The position numbers and the translations under genes are program-made. Positions 50,425 through 59,647 of a stretch of 64,000 bases of DNA are shown one piece after another; position 1 is the first letter of the stretch; each line of letters opens with the position of its first letter. The DNA comes from Oscillospiraceae bacterium. Its GTDB lineage: Bacteria; Bacillota; Clostridia; Oscillospirales; Ruminococcaceae. The notes beneath the pieces are model-generated. The model was not told the origin of the DNA. It saw nothing but the letters and a program-made list of their open reading frames with translations, and made no database searches. Location of the stretch: contig CAADVD010000018.1 of assembly GCA_900752435.1 (NCBI GenBank), forward strand, positions 1-64,000, given 5' to 3'.

Positions 50425-52443
50425 TTATTTCAAGTACGGTGCAACGTCCTCCGTATAGGCACGAAGCACTTCGCCGACACTCCATGCCTGCGAATAGCAC
50501 CCTCTTCCCGTACAGGAAAACGTTCCGTCAAAAATTTCCGCAATGCCATTGAGACACCCGTCTTCCATGTGATCCAAAAATAGTTCGCACATCTCTTTGG
50601 CACGCTGTACTGCCCGCTCCGAGTGGCCATGCACTTTACAGTATGCGCTGATGAAACCGCCCATCAAAAAGCCCCAGGAAGTTCCCATATGATACGCTCC
50701 ATCGCGCTCAATCAGCTTTCCGATGTACATCGGCCGGTAACCATCCTCACAAGCGGCCAGCGAACGCAAGCCATAACCAGTATACAAATGGCGGTACACT
50801 GTCTCCACAATTTGTTTCTCCTGCTCCGGCGAAAGCATGGTATAGGGAAGCGACACCGCCCAAATCTGATTGGGGCGGATATAGTCTTCGCATGGGTCAA
50901 CCACATCATACAGGCAATGCTTGTTCTCATTCCAAAACTTGCGGCAAAAGGATTCTTTGACCTGCTCGGCCAAGTGCGCATAGGCCGATGCGTCTTCGTC
51001 ATAAGCGGTGGCCAATTGCTCCATTACCTTCAGCGCATTGTACCAAAGGGCATTGATTTCCACCGGCTTGCCATGGCGCGGCGTCACCACCCAGTCACCG
51101 ACGCGCACATCCATCCATGTAATCTGGTCGCGGTCGCTTCCGCCGCTGATTAAACCGTCTTCCTGCATTTGAATGGAAAAGTCGGTTCCGTGCTGGTAGG
51201 CGTAAAGGATTTCTTTCAGCTTCGGATAGATGGCAGTGCGGATAAATTCGTTCGCTTCCGGTGTTTTGGTGTAAGTCAAATAACGCTCTACTGCATAAAA
51301 ATACCAAAGAGAAGCATCAATGGTGTTGTACATCGGCTGTTCGCTGGATGAATTCGGGAATACGTTGGGAATCAACCCGTTCTGTACATAGCGAGAGAAC
51401 GACTCCAAAATTTCCTTGCAATCGTCTGAACGCCCCGTACAGAGCGTCAGGCCGGTCACCGCAATCATGGTATCCCTTCCCCAGTCTGCAAACCACGGAA
51501 ACCCTGCAAGAACCGTTTTCAGCCCTGTTGAGTTGCGCTGTACAATAAACGGATCAGCCGCCCAAGCCAGCTTACGGACAAGCTCGTCCTGCTGAAGCGC
51601 ACGGTTCATCAAATTCTTGCGCCGCTGACGATAGGCATCCGCGATGGCAAAGCCGTCCACAGCCGAAAAATCCACATCTTGCTCTGTCGTACATAAAATA
51701 AAAAAGCGTTTTTCTTCCCACGGCTTGAGCGATACGATCACATCATAAGGGGTATAGTGGTTGTCCAATCCACAAAATCCGTTTCGCCGATCAATGGCAT
51801 AGAGCTGGTTCTCTTCAATCAAGTAATTCGGTGTAGCCAAACTGGTCGGGATCTGCGCGCGGTCGTAATAGCTTCCGGCAGAAGTGTAAAACGAAATGCA
51901 GACATCCGGCGCATCCTGCCGCACCAATTGCAGTAAGTTCTCGTTTAACTGCACAGCAAAGCGAAGCTCCGATTTCTCGCTGACGCAATCCATAGGGCGG
52001 CCGGCAAATAAAGGCGTCACATGAAAGGAAGCAGGCTCCGCGCCGTTGTGAATCTCATAACAAACGGCCACTGTGTTTTTTCCATATTCCATCGCAACCG
52101 TTTTCTGAATCGTCAGATCATCCACACGATAGGAAAACACCGGAACGGCATCCAATGTAAAACGCTCCAAATAACGCTGTCCGTTTTTCTCAAATCCGTT
52201 GTATTGCTGACAGGTCAAATCGATTTCTTCTTTTCCCCGACAGATTCGTTCCTGCGTTTTGGAAAGAATGACTTTCCGATCCACCGGCGGATTCAACGCA
52301 GCAATCAGATAACCGCCATGAATCCGGCTGGTATCGCCTACCACTGTTCCATTTGCAAATCCGCCCAAGCCATTGGCCATCAGCCATTCTTTTTCAATTC
52401 CTTCGGACAGGGTTCGCCAATGGTGTTTTCCTAACGTATACAT
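50425..52443 (-). CDS. Amylo-alpha-1,6-glucosidase (glycogen debranching enzyme)
   Basis: A 672-aa enzyme that removes alpha-1,6 branch stubs of glycogen. Residues 1-270 form the N-terminal beta-sandwich domain (EWLMANGLGGFANGTVVGDTSRIHGGYLIAALNP). The rest is the GDE_C (alpha/alpha)6 barrel with FPWFADWGRDTMIAVTGLTL, MDVRVGDWVVTPRHGKPVEINALWYNALKVM and GTSWGFLMGG. The acidic residues of the D-W-G-R-D and D-G blocks are present. It is a single gene facing the LacI regulator divergently; that regulator could control it. Confidence 0.92.
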   Translation of the reverse strand: MYTLGKHHWRTLSEGIEKEWLMANGLGGFANGTVVGDTSRIHGGYLIAALNPPVDRKVILSKTQERICRGKEEIDLTCQQYNGFEKNGQRYLERFTLDAVPVFSYRVDDLTIQKTVAMEYGKNTVAVCYEIHNGAEPASFHVTPLFAGRPMDCVSEKSELRFAVQLNENLLQLVRQDAPDVCISFYTSAGSYYDRAQIPTSLATPNYLIEENQLYAIDRRNGFCGLDNHYTPYDVIVSLKPWEEKRFFILCTTEQDVDFSAVDGFAIADAYRQRRKNLMNRALQQDELVRKLAWAADPFIVQRNSTGLKTVLAGFPWFADWGRDTMIAVTGLTLCTGRSDDCKEILESFSRYVQNGLIPNVFPNSSSEQPMYNTIDASLWYFYAVERYLTYTKTPEANEFIRTAIYPKLKEILYAYQHGTDFSIQMQEDGLISGGSDRDQITWMDVRVGDWVVTPRHGKPVEINALWYNALKVMEQLATAYDEDASAYAHLAEQVKESFCRKFWNENKHCLYDVVDPCEDYIRPNQIWAVSLPYTMLSPEQEKQIVETVYRHLYTGYGLRSLAACEDGYRPMYIGKLIERDGAYHMGTSWGFLMGGFISAYCKVHGHSERAVQRAKEMCELFLDHMEDGCLNGIAEIFDGTFSCTGRGCYSQAWSVGEVLRAYTEDVAPYLK

Positions 52444-52863
52444 GCAAGCTTTCTCCTTTGATTTCCATTTGTACCGCTTATCGTATTCTTAGAATAACAC
52501 AAAATCAGTCGAATCGCAATCTCTTTTTGAAATTTTCATTCTGTCAAATGACATAATTTTTTAACATAGTGTCGTGTGCTTAAAATCCGTTTAATATTCA
52601 CATATTTTTAGAAATATTAAATTCTGATTTGGATATATGTACAAAACAACAAATGAAAATCTGTCATATCTCCTATATTTTATGTCGTTCGATTGACACA
52701 ACTCATGCAAAAAGTTATAATAAAGAAAAAAGAAAATTGTTGTCTAATTTAAACAGAAACCCTGCGCGATGAAAAGACGAAATATGAGGTTAAAATTAAG
52801 GTTCAAATCCATTCACCGGCTTTCGTCTGGAATCGTGAGCAAATATAGGAGGCTCGATGCTGT
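52444..52863. promoter_or_regulatory. Divergent control region of the debranching enzyme and LacI genes
   Basis: AT-rich gap of 420 bases. For the plus strand TTGACA (52693-52698), 17 bases and TATAAT (52716-52721) form a consensus promoter about 130 bases before lacI. On the minus strand TTGCGA-17-TATTCT ahead of the debranching gene is a weaker candidate. No further gene or structured RNA was seen. Confidence 0.6.
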
Positions 52864-53853
52864 ATGGTCACATTAAAGGATGTTGCTGAAAAGGCTGGTG
52901 TTACGGTTACCACAGTTTCCCGTGTGTTGAATAACCGCGGCTATATCAGCGAAAAAACACGCACAAAGGTCTATGCAGTCATGAAAGAACTCAATTATCA
53001 ACCCAATGAAATTGCGCGCTCTCTCATCAAAAAAAGAACGAATGTCATCGGCGTAATTGTACCGTCGGTGCGCCACCCTTTTTTCTGTCAGGTTGTCTAC
53101 TATCTGGAATTGTTTGCGGCTCAGAACCGCTACAAAATCATGCTGTGCAATTCTCAGAATCAAAAAGAAAAGGAATTTGAATACGTTGAAATGCTCAAGT
53201 CCAACAAAGTGGCCGGTATCGTAATCTCCAGCCGCACCACGGATATCGACGAATATTTGACCACGGATTTGCCGGTCGTTTCGTTTGAACGTCCCACAAA
53301 AGGAGACGCTTCCGCCGTCTTATGCGACAATTTTCAAGGCGGCTGTTTGGCCACCAACCATTTGCTGGAATGCGGCTGTAAAAACTTAATTCACATTGGC
53401 AGTCCGGAGCACGAAGATATGCCGGCCAATCAACGAAGCGTTGCCTTTTCCGAAATCTGCAATCAGCACGGTGTGGCACACAAAACTTACCAAACCACGG
53501 AACAGCAATTTTTTGAACAAGACTATCGCGCCATCATCAACACCATCTTGGATGAAAATCCAAATATGGACGGCATTTTTGCCAGCAATGACATCATTGC
53601 CGCACAGGTCATTCAGCAATGCGCATACCGACACATTTCCATACCGGATACCATTCAGGTCGTTGGCTTTGACGATATCGAATTTGCCAGTCTCAGCTCC
53701 CCTGCCATCACCACGATTAAACAACCCATTCAGCAGATGTGCGAATTGGCGATTCGCAATATCTTAAACCGTTTGCAGGATCAAATCGTTCCGTCAAAAT
53801 CCATTCTTCCAGTCACCTTAGTGAAACGGCAATCAACCACATGGAACAAATAA
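52864..53853 (+). CDS. LacI-family transcriptional regulator
   Basis: A sugar-responsive repressor of 329 aa. The N-terminal LacI helix-turn-helix reads VTLKDVAEKAGVTVTTVSRVLNNRGYIS and is followed by the hinge helix NEIARSLIKKRT and a periplasmic-binding-protein-like ligand domain (IGVIVPSVRHPFF, VVGFDDIEFASL). The effector is unknown. It is divergent from the debranching enzyme, which suggests control of carbohydrate storage or a distant sugar operon. The ATG is 11 bases after AGGAGG. Confidence 0.9.
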   Translation: MVTLKDVAEKAGVTVTTVSRVLNNRGYISEKTRTKVYAVMKELNYQPNEIARSLIKKRTNVIGVIVPSVRHPFFCQVVYYLELFAAQNRYKIMLCNSQNQKEKEFEYVEMLKSNKVAGIVISSRTTDIDEYLTTDLPVVSFERPTKGDASAVLCDNFQGGCLATNHLLECGCKNLIHIGSPEHEDMPANQRSVAFSEICNQHGVAHKTYQTTEQQFFEQDYRAIINTILDENPNMDGIFASNDIIAAQVIQQCAYRHISIPDTIQVVGFDDIEFASLSSPAITTIKQPIQQMCELAIRNILNRLQDQIVPSKSILPVTLVKRQSTTWNK

Positions 53854-53855
53854 GC

Positions 53856-53897
53856 AACGGGCAAGAAGCTGTCGAACCAGTTTCCTGCCCGTTTTTT
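53856..53897 (+). terminator. Terminator after the LacI gene
   Basis: AACGGGCA pairs with TGCCCGTT followed by TTTTT, with an additional inner stem. The convergent pepF ends just beyond it and may use the same structure. Confidence 0.8.
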
Positions 53898-53913
53898 CAA
53901 TGGAACATTGGAT

Positions 53914-55677
53914 TTAGAGTGCCTTCAATTTTTCCAGCGTAACACGGAATTCCTCTACCGTATCCAAAATCGGCTGCTGGGATGCCATATCCACGCCTGC
54001 AATGCGGAGCAGATCAATCGGATGGCCGCTTCCGCCGGTGGTCAAAAATGCGCGGTAATCGGCCACCGCATCCGCGCCTTCACGGAGAATACGCTTAGCA
54101 ATCGCCGTTGCCGCAGCAATGCCCGTTGCATACTGATATACATAGAATGCCCGATAAAAATGCGGGATTCTCGCCCATTCGTAAGTCAAGGCCGTATCGA
54201 CAATGAAGTTGTCGCCGTAATAGAGACGATTCAGCTCACCGTGCAGGGTGCAGAGCTTCTCCGGCAAGAGCGGTTCGCCCAATTCCACTTGTTTGTGCGT
54301 CTCATTTTCAAAGTCCGCAAACATGGCTTGACGATAAAAGGTGGAGCGCAAATCATTGAGTTTTTTGTCCAGCAAAAAAGCGCGTTCCACATCGCTGGAG
54401 GCGTGCCGGTACAAATAATCGCTCAACAACTCTTCGTTGAGTGTGGAGGCCACTTCAGCACAGAAAATGCTGTACGAGGAATACAGATACGGTTGATTTT
54501 GACAACTGAAATACGTGTGCATGGAATGTCCCAATTCATGCGCCAACGTAAATACATCATTCAGTGTGCCGGTAAAATTCAGCAGCACATAAGGGTGCGA
54601 AGTATAAGAGCCAGTCGAATACGCACCAGTTCGCTTGTTGTCGTTTGGATAAACGTCAATCCAGCGTTCTGCGAAAGCGCGTTTTATCAGCGCCGTATAG
54701 TCTTCCCCAAAAACAGCCGTAGCGGCCAGCACCAATTGCTGTGCTTCCTCATAGGTATAACGACGATCCACATTCTGGACGAGAGGTACAAACATATCAT
54801 AAAAATGGACGTTTTCCAGACCCAGCTTTTGCTGACGGTATGCCACATAGTCGTGCAGGGGTGCTGTGTTTTCCCGAACGGTTTGCAGGAGATTGTCGTA
54901 CACCTGCTCCGGAATGTGATTTTCAAATAAACGATGTGCACGCGCGCTGGAATAGCGGCGGCTTTTGGCAGTAAAGACATCGTCTTTTACCGAGCCGTAA
55001 TAAATCGACGTCAAGGTATTAATGTGCTGTCCATAAGTGCCCAACAGCGCTTCGTAATAAGCCGCACGAAACGCGCGGTCAGAGCTGGTCAAGGCCAGCG
55101 CATAATTGGCCTCATTGACGGCAAACTCCTGTCCATCCGACGTTGTGACGGTCGGAAAGCGCATGTCGTTGATGACCAAATCCTCATAGATTTTTTCAAA
55201 CGACGCGCCCATATCCCGCATCCGAATCAGCAGCTCCTCCATCTCATCCGACAGAATGTGCTCCTTTTTCTCAAAGAAATTGCGTGCAAAAAAATCATAA
55301 AGCTCCAGCTCTGGACATTGCCTGCAATAGGCCTGGAAGGCCTCATAATCATACTGCATCAGCTCCGGCGCTAGAAAAGCCAGCCGTTCGCCAATGGTTG
55401 TGACGGCATTCTGCGCCGTCTCATACAATTTCTTTGCCTGCGGATTGGACATGTCCTGGTCGAAGTTAGAATTGGCAAACACCAGCAAATCATAAAGCTG
55501 TTCGTCAATTTGTGTATACAAACGCGCGGTCTGGCAGAGTGCTTCTGCGGTATCGGCACAATGCCCCTTCTGCGCTGTCAGCGTTTCTGCCAGTCGCATC
55601 ACCGACGCCAGCTTTTCCTGCCAGCATTCATCCGTGGGATACATCTTCCGAAGATTCCAATGCGTTTTCTGTTCCAT
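53914..55677 (-). CDS. pepF: Oligoendopeptidase F (M3 metallopeptidase)
   Basis: A cytoplasmic zinc peptidase of 587 aa that degrades short peptides. The zinc motif HELGHSMH and the downstream glutamate block SYSIFCAEVASTLNEELL are typical for the M3 family, and the N-terminal helical domain and length match PepF. The ATG follows AAAGGAATGACGATTGT. The DUF4250 gene lies just upstream on the same strand, with a promoter before it, so the two are probably co-transcribed. Confidence 0.93.
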   Translation of the reverse strand: MEQKTHWNLRKMYPTDECWQEKLASVMRLAETLTAQKGHCADTAEALCQTARLYTQIDEQLYDLLVFANSNFDQDMSNPQAKKLYETAQNAVTTIGERLAFLAPELMQYDYEAFQAYCRQCPELELYDFFARNFFEKKEHILSDEMEELLIRMRDMGASFEKIYEDLVINDMRFPTVTTSDGQEFAVNEANYALALTSSDRAFRAAYYEALLGTYGQHINTLTSIYYGSVKDDVFTAKSRRYSSARAHRLFENHIPEQVYDNLLQTVRENTAPLHDYVAYRQQKLGLENVHFYDMFVPLVQNVDRRYTYEEAQQLVLAATAVFGEDYTALIKRAFAERWIDVYPNDNKRTGAYSTGSYTSHPYVLLNFTGTLNDVFTLAHELGHSMHTYFSCQNQPYLYSSYSIFCAEVASTLNEELLSDYLYRHASSDVERAFLLDKKLNDLRSTFYRQAMFADFENETHKQVELGEPLLPEKLCTLHGELNRLYYGDNFIVDTALTYEWARIPHFYRAFYVYQYATGIAAATAIAKRILREGADAVADYRAFLTTGGSGHPIDLLRIAGVDMASQQPILDTVEEFRVTLEKLKAL

Positions 55678-55704
55678 ACAATCGTCATTCCTTTCTATCG
55701 TCCC

Positions 55705-55881
55705 TTAAATAAAACGATTTTGTTGTGCGCTGTACTCATAGTTGATACTCTTTAATTTTTTCTGCAATGCTGGCTTATCCAAACCTTCCGCCTTGCAGAA
55801 CTCATCCAAATCCGCATAAAAATCACGCAGTTTGGTGTTGACATAACTCAGTAAAATCACCGGATCATTGGGTATATTCAA
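55705..55881 (-). CDS. DUF4250 small protein, TTG start
   Basis: A 58-residue protein that begins MNIPNDPVILLSYVNTKLRD and ends KSINYEYSAQQNRFI, matching the DUF4250 pattern (NxPNDPxxLLSxVNxKLRD...YxxxQNxF). The start is TTG, 8 bases after GAGGATG. Function is unknown in the family. It precedes pepF by 28 bases. Confidence 0.8.
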   Translation of the reverse strand: MNIPNDPVILLSYVNTKLRDFYADLDEFCKAEGLDKPALQKKLKSINYEYSAQQNRFI

Positions 55882-55949
55882 AGTTTCATCCTCTTTTCTT
55901 ATTCTTACCGTCTTGCTTTGTAAAAATTTTCAAAAATAAATTCTATTTT

Positions 55950-55978
55950 ATTATAACCATCGGTTTCCAATTCGTCAA
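55950..55978 (-). promoter_or_regulatory. Promoter of the DUF4250-pepF unit
   Basis: On the minus strand TTGACG (55978-55973), a 17-base spacer and TATAAT (55955-55950). Confidence 0.75.
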
Positions 55979-56143
55979 TTTCTATTTGATCGGCACTTTG
56001 CATTTTGTCCACTTTCTATGATGGATGAATCTAATTATACGCAAATTTCACAAAGATTTTATAAAATTCTTCTTTCCTCTTGCCATTCTTTTTCAAACGT
56101 TTCATAATAACAGTAGTTATCATAAAAGGAGGCCCCAGACATT

Positions 56144-57469
56144 TTGATGTTTTCAAACACAGACCTAAGAAAATTGGTTGTTCCATTGCTAATTGAACAG
56201 GTATTGGCCGTTACAGTTGGTATGCTCGACATCATCATGGTGTCCAGCGTCGGCGAAACCGCTGTGTCCGGTGTATCCTTGGTGGATACCATCAACATCC
56301 TGCTCATCAATATTTTTTCTGCTCTGGCCACCGGCGGCGCGGTCGTATCGGCACAATACATCGGCCGCGGCGACCGTAAGCAAGCAAGCGTCGCCGCCAA
56401 CCAGCTCCTGCTTTCCACCACTGTAATTTCCGCTGTCATTATGGTTTTGGCCTTAGTGGGACGAAAATGGATTTTGAGCTTGATTTTCGGCCATGTAGAA
56501 GCGGCCATTATGGACAGCGCCTTGATTTATTTCCAAATTACTGCTCTGTCCTATCCGTTTTTGGCCATCTACAACGCTTGCGCCGCTTTGTATCGCTCCA
56601 TGGGCAACTCCAAGCTGTCCATGAAAACGTCTCTGCTGATGAACGCCATCAATGTATTGGGCAATGCGCTGTGCATCTATGGGCTTCATATGGGCGTGGC
56701 CGGTGTTGCCATCCCAACGCTGGTATCCCGTACAGTGGCGGCTTTGCTGATGCTCTATTTGGTGCGCAATCCGGCAAATCTCATCCATGTCGATGAAAAA
56801 CTTCGTTTGGGTTATCAGCCAAGCATGATTCGCCGTATCTTGAGCATTGGCATCCCCAACGGATTGGAAAACAGCATGTTTCAAATTGGCAAAATCTTAG
56901 TCACGAGCTTAGTGGCTACCTTTGGCACCGCGTCCATTGCGGCAAATGCCGTTTCCAATACGATTGCCACGTTTCAGATTATTCCAGGCAACGCCATCGG
57001 TTTGGCTCTGATTACCGTAGTCGGACAATGCGTCGGCGCCAAAGATTACAAACAGGCGCGTTACTATACCCGCAAGCTTCTCTTCCTTGCGCACATCGGT
57101 ATTGCCATTCTTAGTATGGCCATTCTACTCTGCCTGCCATTGATTTTGAATCTGTACCACCTTTCCGATGAAGCAACGGAGTATGCCCGCCAAATTTTGT
57201 GGCTGCATGGCGTCTGTGCCATCTTTATTTGGCCGGAATCGTTCACCCTGCCCAATACTTTGCGCGCATCCAATGACGCAAAATTCACCATGACTGTTTC
57301 CATCTGCTCGATGTGGCTGTGTCGAATTGCGTGCAGTTACCTCTTGGCGCAGGGATTCGGTCTTGGTGTATTCGGTGTTTGGATTGCGATGATGATCGAC
57401 TGGGCGGTACGTGCCATCATCTTTTTGGTCCGCTATCGTGGAACGCGATGGCAGCATCGGACCACGTAA
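56144..57469 (+). CDS. MATE-family efflux transporter
   Basis: A sodium- or proton-driven exporter of 12 membrane segments, about 441 aa, of the MATE/NorM-DinF superfamily. The twin halves start LVVPLLIEQVLAVTVGMLDIIMVSSVGETAVSGVSLVDTIN and IGIPNGLENSMFQIGKILVTSLVATFGTASIAANAV, as expected. Substrates may be drugs or cations. AAAGGAGG stands 11 bases before an in-frame TTG (56144) and 14 before an ATG (56147); the TTG is preferred here. It ends at a clear terminator. Confidence 0.9.
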   Translation: MMFSNTDLRKLVVPLLIEQVLAVTVGMLDIIMVSSVGETAVSGVSLVDTINILLINIFSALATGGAVVSAQYIGRGDRKQASVAANQLLLSTTVISAVIMVLALVGRKWILSLIFGHVEAAIMDSALIYFQITALSYPFLAIYNACAALYRSMGNSKLSMKTSLLMNAINVLGNALCIYGLHMGVAGVAIPTLVSRTVAALLMLYLVRNPANLIHVDEKLRLGYQPSMIRRILSIGIPNGLENSMFQIGKILVTSLVATFGTASIAANAVSNTIATFQIIPGNAIGLALITVVGQCVGAKDYKQARYYTRKLLFLAHIGIAILSMAILLCLPLILNLYHLSDEATEYARQILWLHGVCAIFIWPESFTLPNTLRASNDAKFTMTVSICSMWLCRIACSYLLAQGFGLGVFGVWIAMMIDWAVRAIIFLVRYRGTRWQHRTT

Positions 57470-57484
57470 ACTGCAAAATTTCCG

Positions 57485-57532
57485 TAGACGGGTTTGTCTC
57501 CTCATTCACTGGAGAAACCCGTCTATTTTTAT
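57485..57532. terminator. Terminator between MATE and nicotinate phosphoribosyltransferase genes
   Basis: TAGACGGGTTT pairs with AAACCCGTCTA; an inner CTCC/GGAG stem extends it, and TTTTTATTT follows on the plus strand. It serves the MATE gene; the convergent gene ends inside this region. Confidence 0.85.
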
Positions 57533-58977
57533 TTGTTCTTCGCCAACAGCTCCTGCCTCAGCGTCCACAACTTTGAAGACAAATCAACATAATAACGATG
57601 CGGATTTTCAAAGCGTGTGACTTCCTCCCACAGCGTATTGATCTGTTCCAGACAGTATTTGCGAATATCTGCAACGCTGGGTAACTCATACACCAGCTGC
57701 CCTTTTAAAAAAATTGGAATTTGCAGTTCGCGCAAGATATAATCCGCCAATGTTTTTCGCTTCCAGATAAAATCCGGATCAAACAATTCCATCGGTTTCG
57801 TAGCATCCAATACTTCATCATGAATGCAAAGCAAATCTGCCAACGCACGTCCGCTTTCTTTGTCGTACAACCGATATACCTTTTTAAAATGCGGATTGGT
57901 GATTTTTGTAATGTTTTCGCTGACTTTAATTTTGGGAATGATCTGACCCTGTTCATTTTCAATCGCCGCCAGCTTGTAAACACCGCCGAATACCGGCTCG
58001 CTTTTCGAGGTAATCAGCCGCTCTCCAACGCCAAATGCGTCAATTGGCGCTCCCTGATACAACAAATCGCGGATGATCATTTCATCCAGTGAATTGGAAG
58101 CGACAATTTTACAATGGTAAAGCCCTGCATCATCTAGCATTTTTCTAGCCTTTTTGGATAGATAGGTGATGTCGCCGGAGTCCAGCCGAATGGCACAATC
58201 GCTAATTCCCTGCGGTAGCAGCACCTCTTGAAAAGCTCGTATGGCATTGGGGACGCCGCTTTTGAGCACATTGTAGGTATCAACCAACAGCGTGCAGTGA
58301 TGCGGATATAGTTGACAATACGTGCGAAATGCTGTATATTCATCCGCAAACATCTGCACCCACGAATGCGCCATGGTGCCGCTTGTCGGTACACCAAATT
58401 GTTGATCCGAAAGCGTGCATGCCGTACCGGTACATCCTCCAATGTAGGCGGCTCTTGCCCCCAAAACAGCACCGTCTGCGCCTTGGGCTCGTCTGGAACC
58501 AAGCTCCATCACCGGCCTGTCTTTTGCCGCACGCACCATACGATTGGCTTTGGTGGCAATCAGCGATTGGTGATTGATCGTCAACAGCAAAAAGGTTTCG
58601 ATGAGCTGCGCTTCCATGGCCGGTGCGCGAACCGTCAAAATCGGCTCCCCGGGAAACACCGGCGTTCCCTCCGGAATCGCGTACAAATCCCCGCTAAACC
58701 GAAACGTCCGCAGAGAATCCAAAAATTCTTCATCAAATAAATCCTTACTTCGCAAGAAATCCAAATCCTCATCCGAAAAATGCAGATTTTGGATGTAATC
58801 AATCACCTGCTCCAATCCGGCCGCAATGGCAAATCCGCCGCCATCGGGATTTTTGCGGTAAAACAAATCGAAGTAGGTCATTTGCTTCCACATGCCAGTT
58901 TTCCAATAGCCGTTTGCCATAGTCAGCTCATAAAAATCAAGGAGCATGGTTTGATTGGCCTTTTTCCGTAAATCCAT
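57529..58977 (-). CDS. pncB: Nicotinate phosphoribosyltransferase
   Basis: Joins nicotinate and PRPP to nicotinate mononucleotide in the NAD salvage pathway. The 482-aa protein has the family blocks LLDFYELTMANGYWKTGM, ELGSRRAQGADGAVLGARAAYIGGCTGT, GTMAHSWVQ, LVDTYNVLKSGVPNAI and RLDSGDI. The ATG at 58977 follows AGAGGAGAAAAAG. The stop of the nicotinamidase gene lies directly upstream, so the pair converts nicotinamide to nicotinate to mononucleotide. No neighbouring NadR or NrtR is visible. Confidence 0.93.
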   Translation of the reverse strand: MDLRKKANQTMLLDFYELTMANGYWKTGMWKQMTYFDLFYRKNPDGGGFAIAAGLEQVIDYIQNLHFSDEDLDFLRSKDLFDEEFLDSLRTFRFSGDLYAIPEGTPVFPGEPILTVRAPAMEAQLIETFLLLTINHQSLIATKANRMVRAAKDRPVMELGSRRAQGADGAVLGARAAYIGGCTGTACTLSDQQFGVPTSGTMAHSWVQMFADEYTAFRTYCQLYPHHCTLLVDTYNVLKSGVPNAIRAFQEVLLPQGISDCAIRLDSGDITYLSKKARKMLDDAGLYHCKIVASNSLDEMIIRDLLYQGAPIDAFGVGERLITSKSEPVFGGVYKLAAIENEQGQIIPKIKVSENITKITNPHFKKVYRLYDKESGRALADLLCIHDEVLDATKPMELFDPDFIWKRKTLADYILRELQIPIFLKGQLVYELPSVADIRKYCLEQINTLWEEVTRFENPHRYYVDLSSKLWTLRQELLAKNK

Positions 58978-58990
58978 CTTTTTCTCCTCT

Positions 58991-59518
58991 TCATCGGTTG
59001 AGAATTGTGATTTGCAGTCCCTCCATGACATCCAACGCCTTTTCATGCAAATTCGCATCGGCGCTGGCGGTGCAGGCGGCATCTACCACTATTTCTGCTT
59101 CCGGCAGTGCCGTTTTGGCCAGCACCGCATTGGCCAGCACGCAAATATTGGATACCAGCCCAACCAGCTCGACCGAATCAAACTGCTGCCGTGTCAAATA
59201 GCACGCCAATTTTTCCGATCCAAATGTACCCTTGATGAAGCAAGGCGTACCTTCATTCAAATAGGAAGCAACCTTTCCGTAAAGCTTCCAGCCATCCGAT
59301 TCGCGTACACAGTGCTCCACCGGAAGACGGCTTCCCTCCTGCGTCGTCAGGTAATATTCATCGTGCGTATCAAAGGTAAACACAACCGTATCCTGCGCAG
59401 TTTGGTAAGCCTGTATTTTTTGCACGATGGCATCTTCAATGGCTACGGCGCCTGCGAAGCCCAAACTACCGTCTACAAAATCATTTTGGTAATCGACAAC
59501 CACCAGTACTCGCTTCAT
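58991..59518 (-). CDS. Isochorismatase-family hydrolase, probable nicotinamidase
   Basis: A cysteine hydrolase of 175 aa. The triad elements are D9 in VVDYQNDF, a lysine in FIKGTFGSEKL and the cysteine in VGLVSNICVLANA. TFDTHDEYYLTTQEG is the metal-binding region seen in nicotinamidases. It should deamidate nicotinamide to nicotinate, feeding the adjacent phosphoribosyltransferase. The ATG at 59518 lies close behind the terminator of the next gene. Other isochorismatase-type activities are possible, but the operon makes PncA the simplest reading. Confidence 0.85.
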   Translation of the reverse strand: MKRVLVVVDYQNDFVDGSLGFAGAVAIEDAIVQKIQAYQTAQDTVVFTFDTHDEYYLTTQEGSRLPVEHCVRESDGWKLYGKVASYLNEGTPCFIKGTFGSEKLACYLTRQQFDSVELVGLVSNICVLANAVLAKTALPEAEIVVDAACTASADANLHEKALDVMEGLQITILNR

Positions 59519-59599
59519 GCCTTCCGCCCTCATTTCGTTTTTCTTTTATTATACACCGCCAAGGGCAATTGTTGCATGAATGCTGCAACTTCATCGGAC

Positions 59600-59635
59600 A
59601 AAAAACGGATGCGACAGCACATCGCATCCGTTTTA
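59600..59635 (-). terminator. Terminator after the ricin-lectin gene
   Basis: On the minus strand AACGGATGCG pairs with CGCATCCGTT, followed by TTTT. It lies 13 bases after the stop. Confidence 0.9.
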
Positions 59636-59647
59636 TTCCTAATTTGC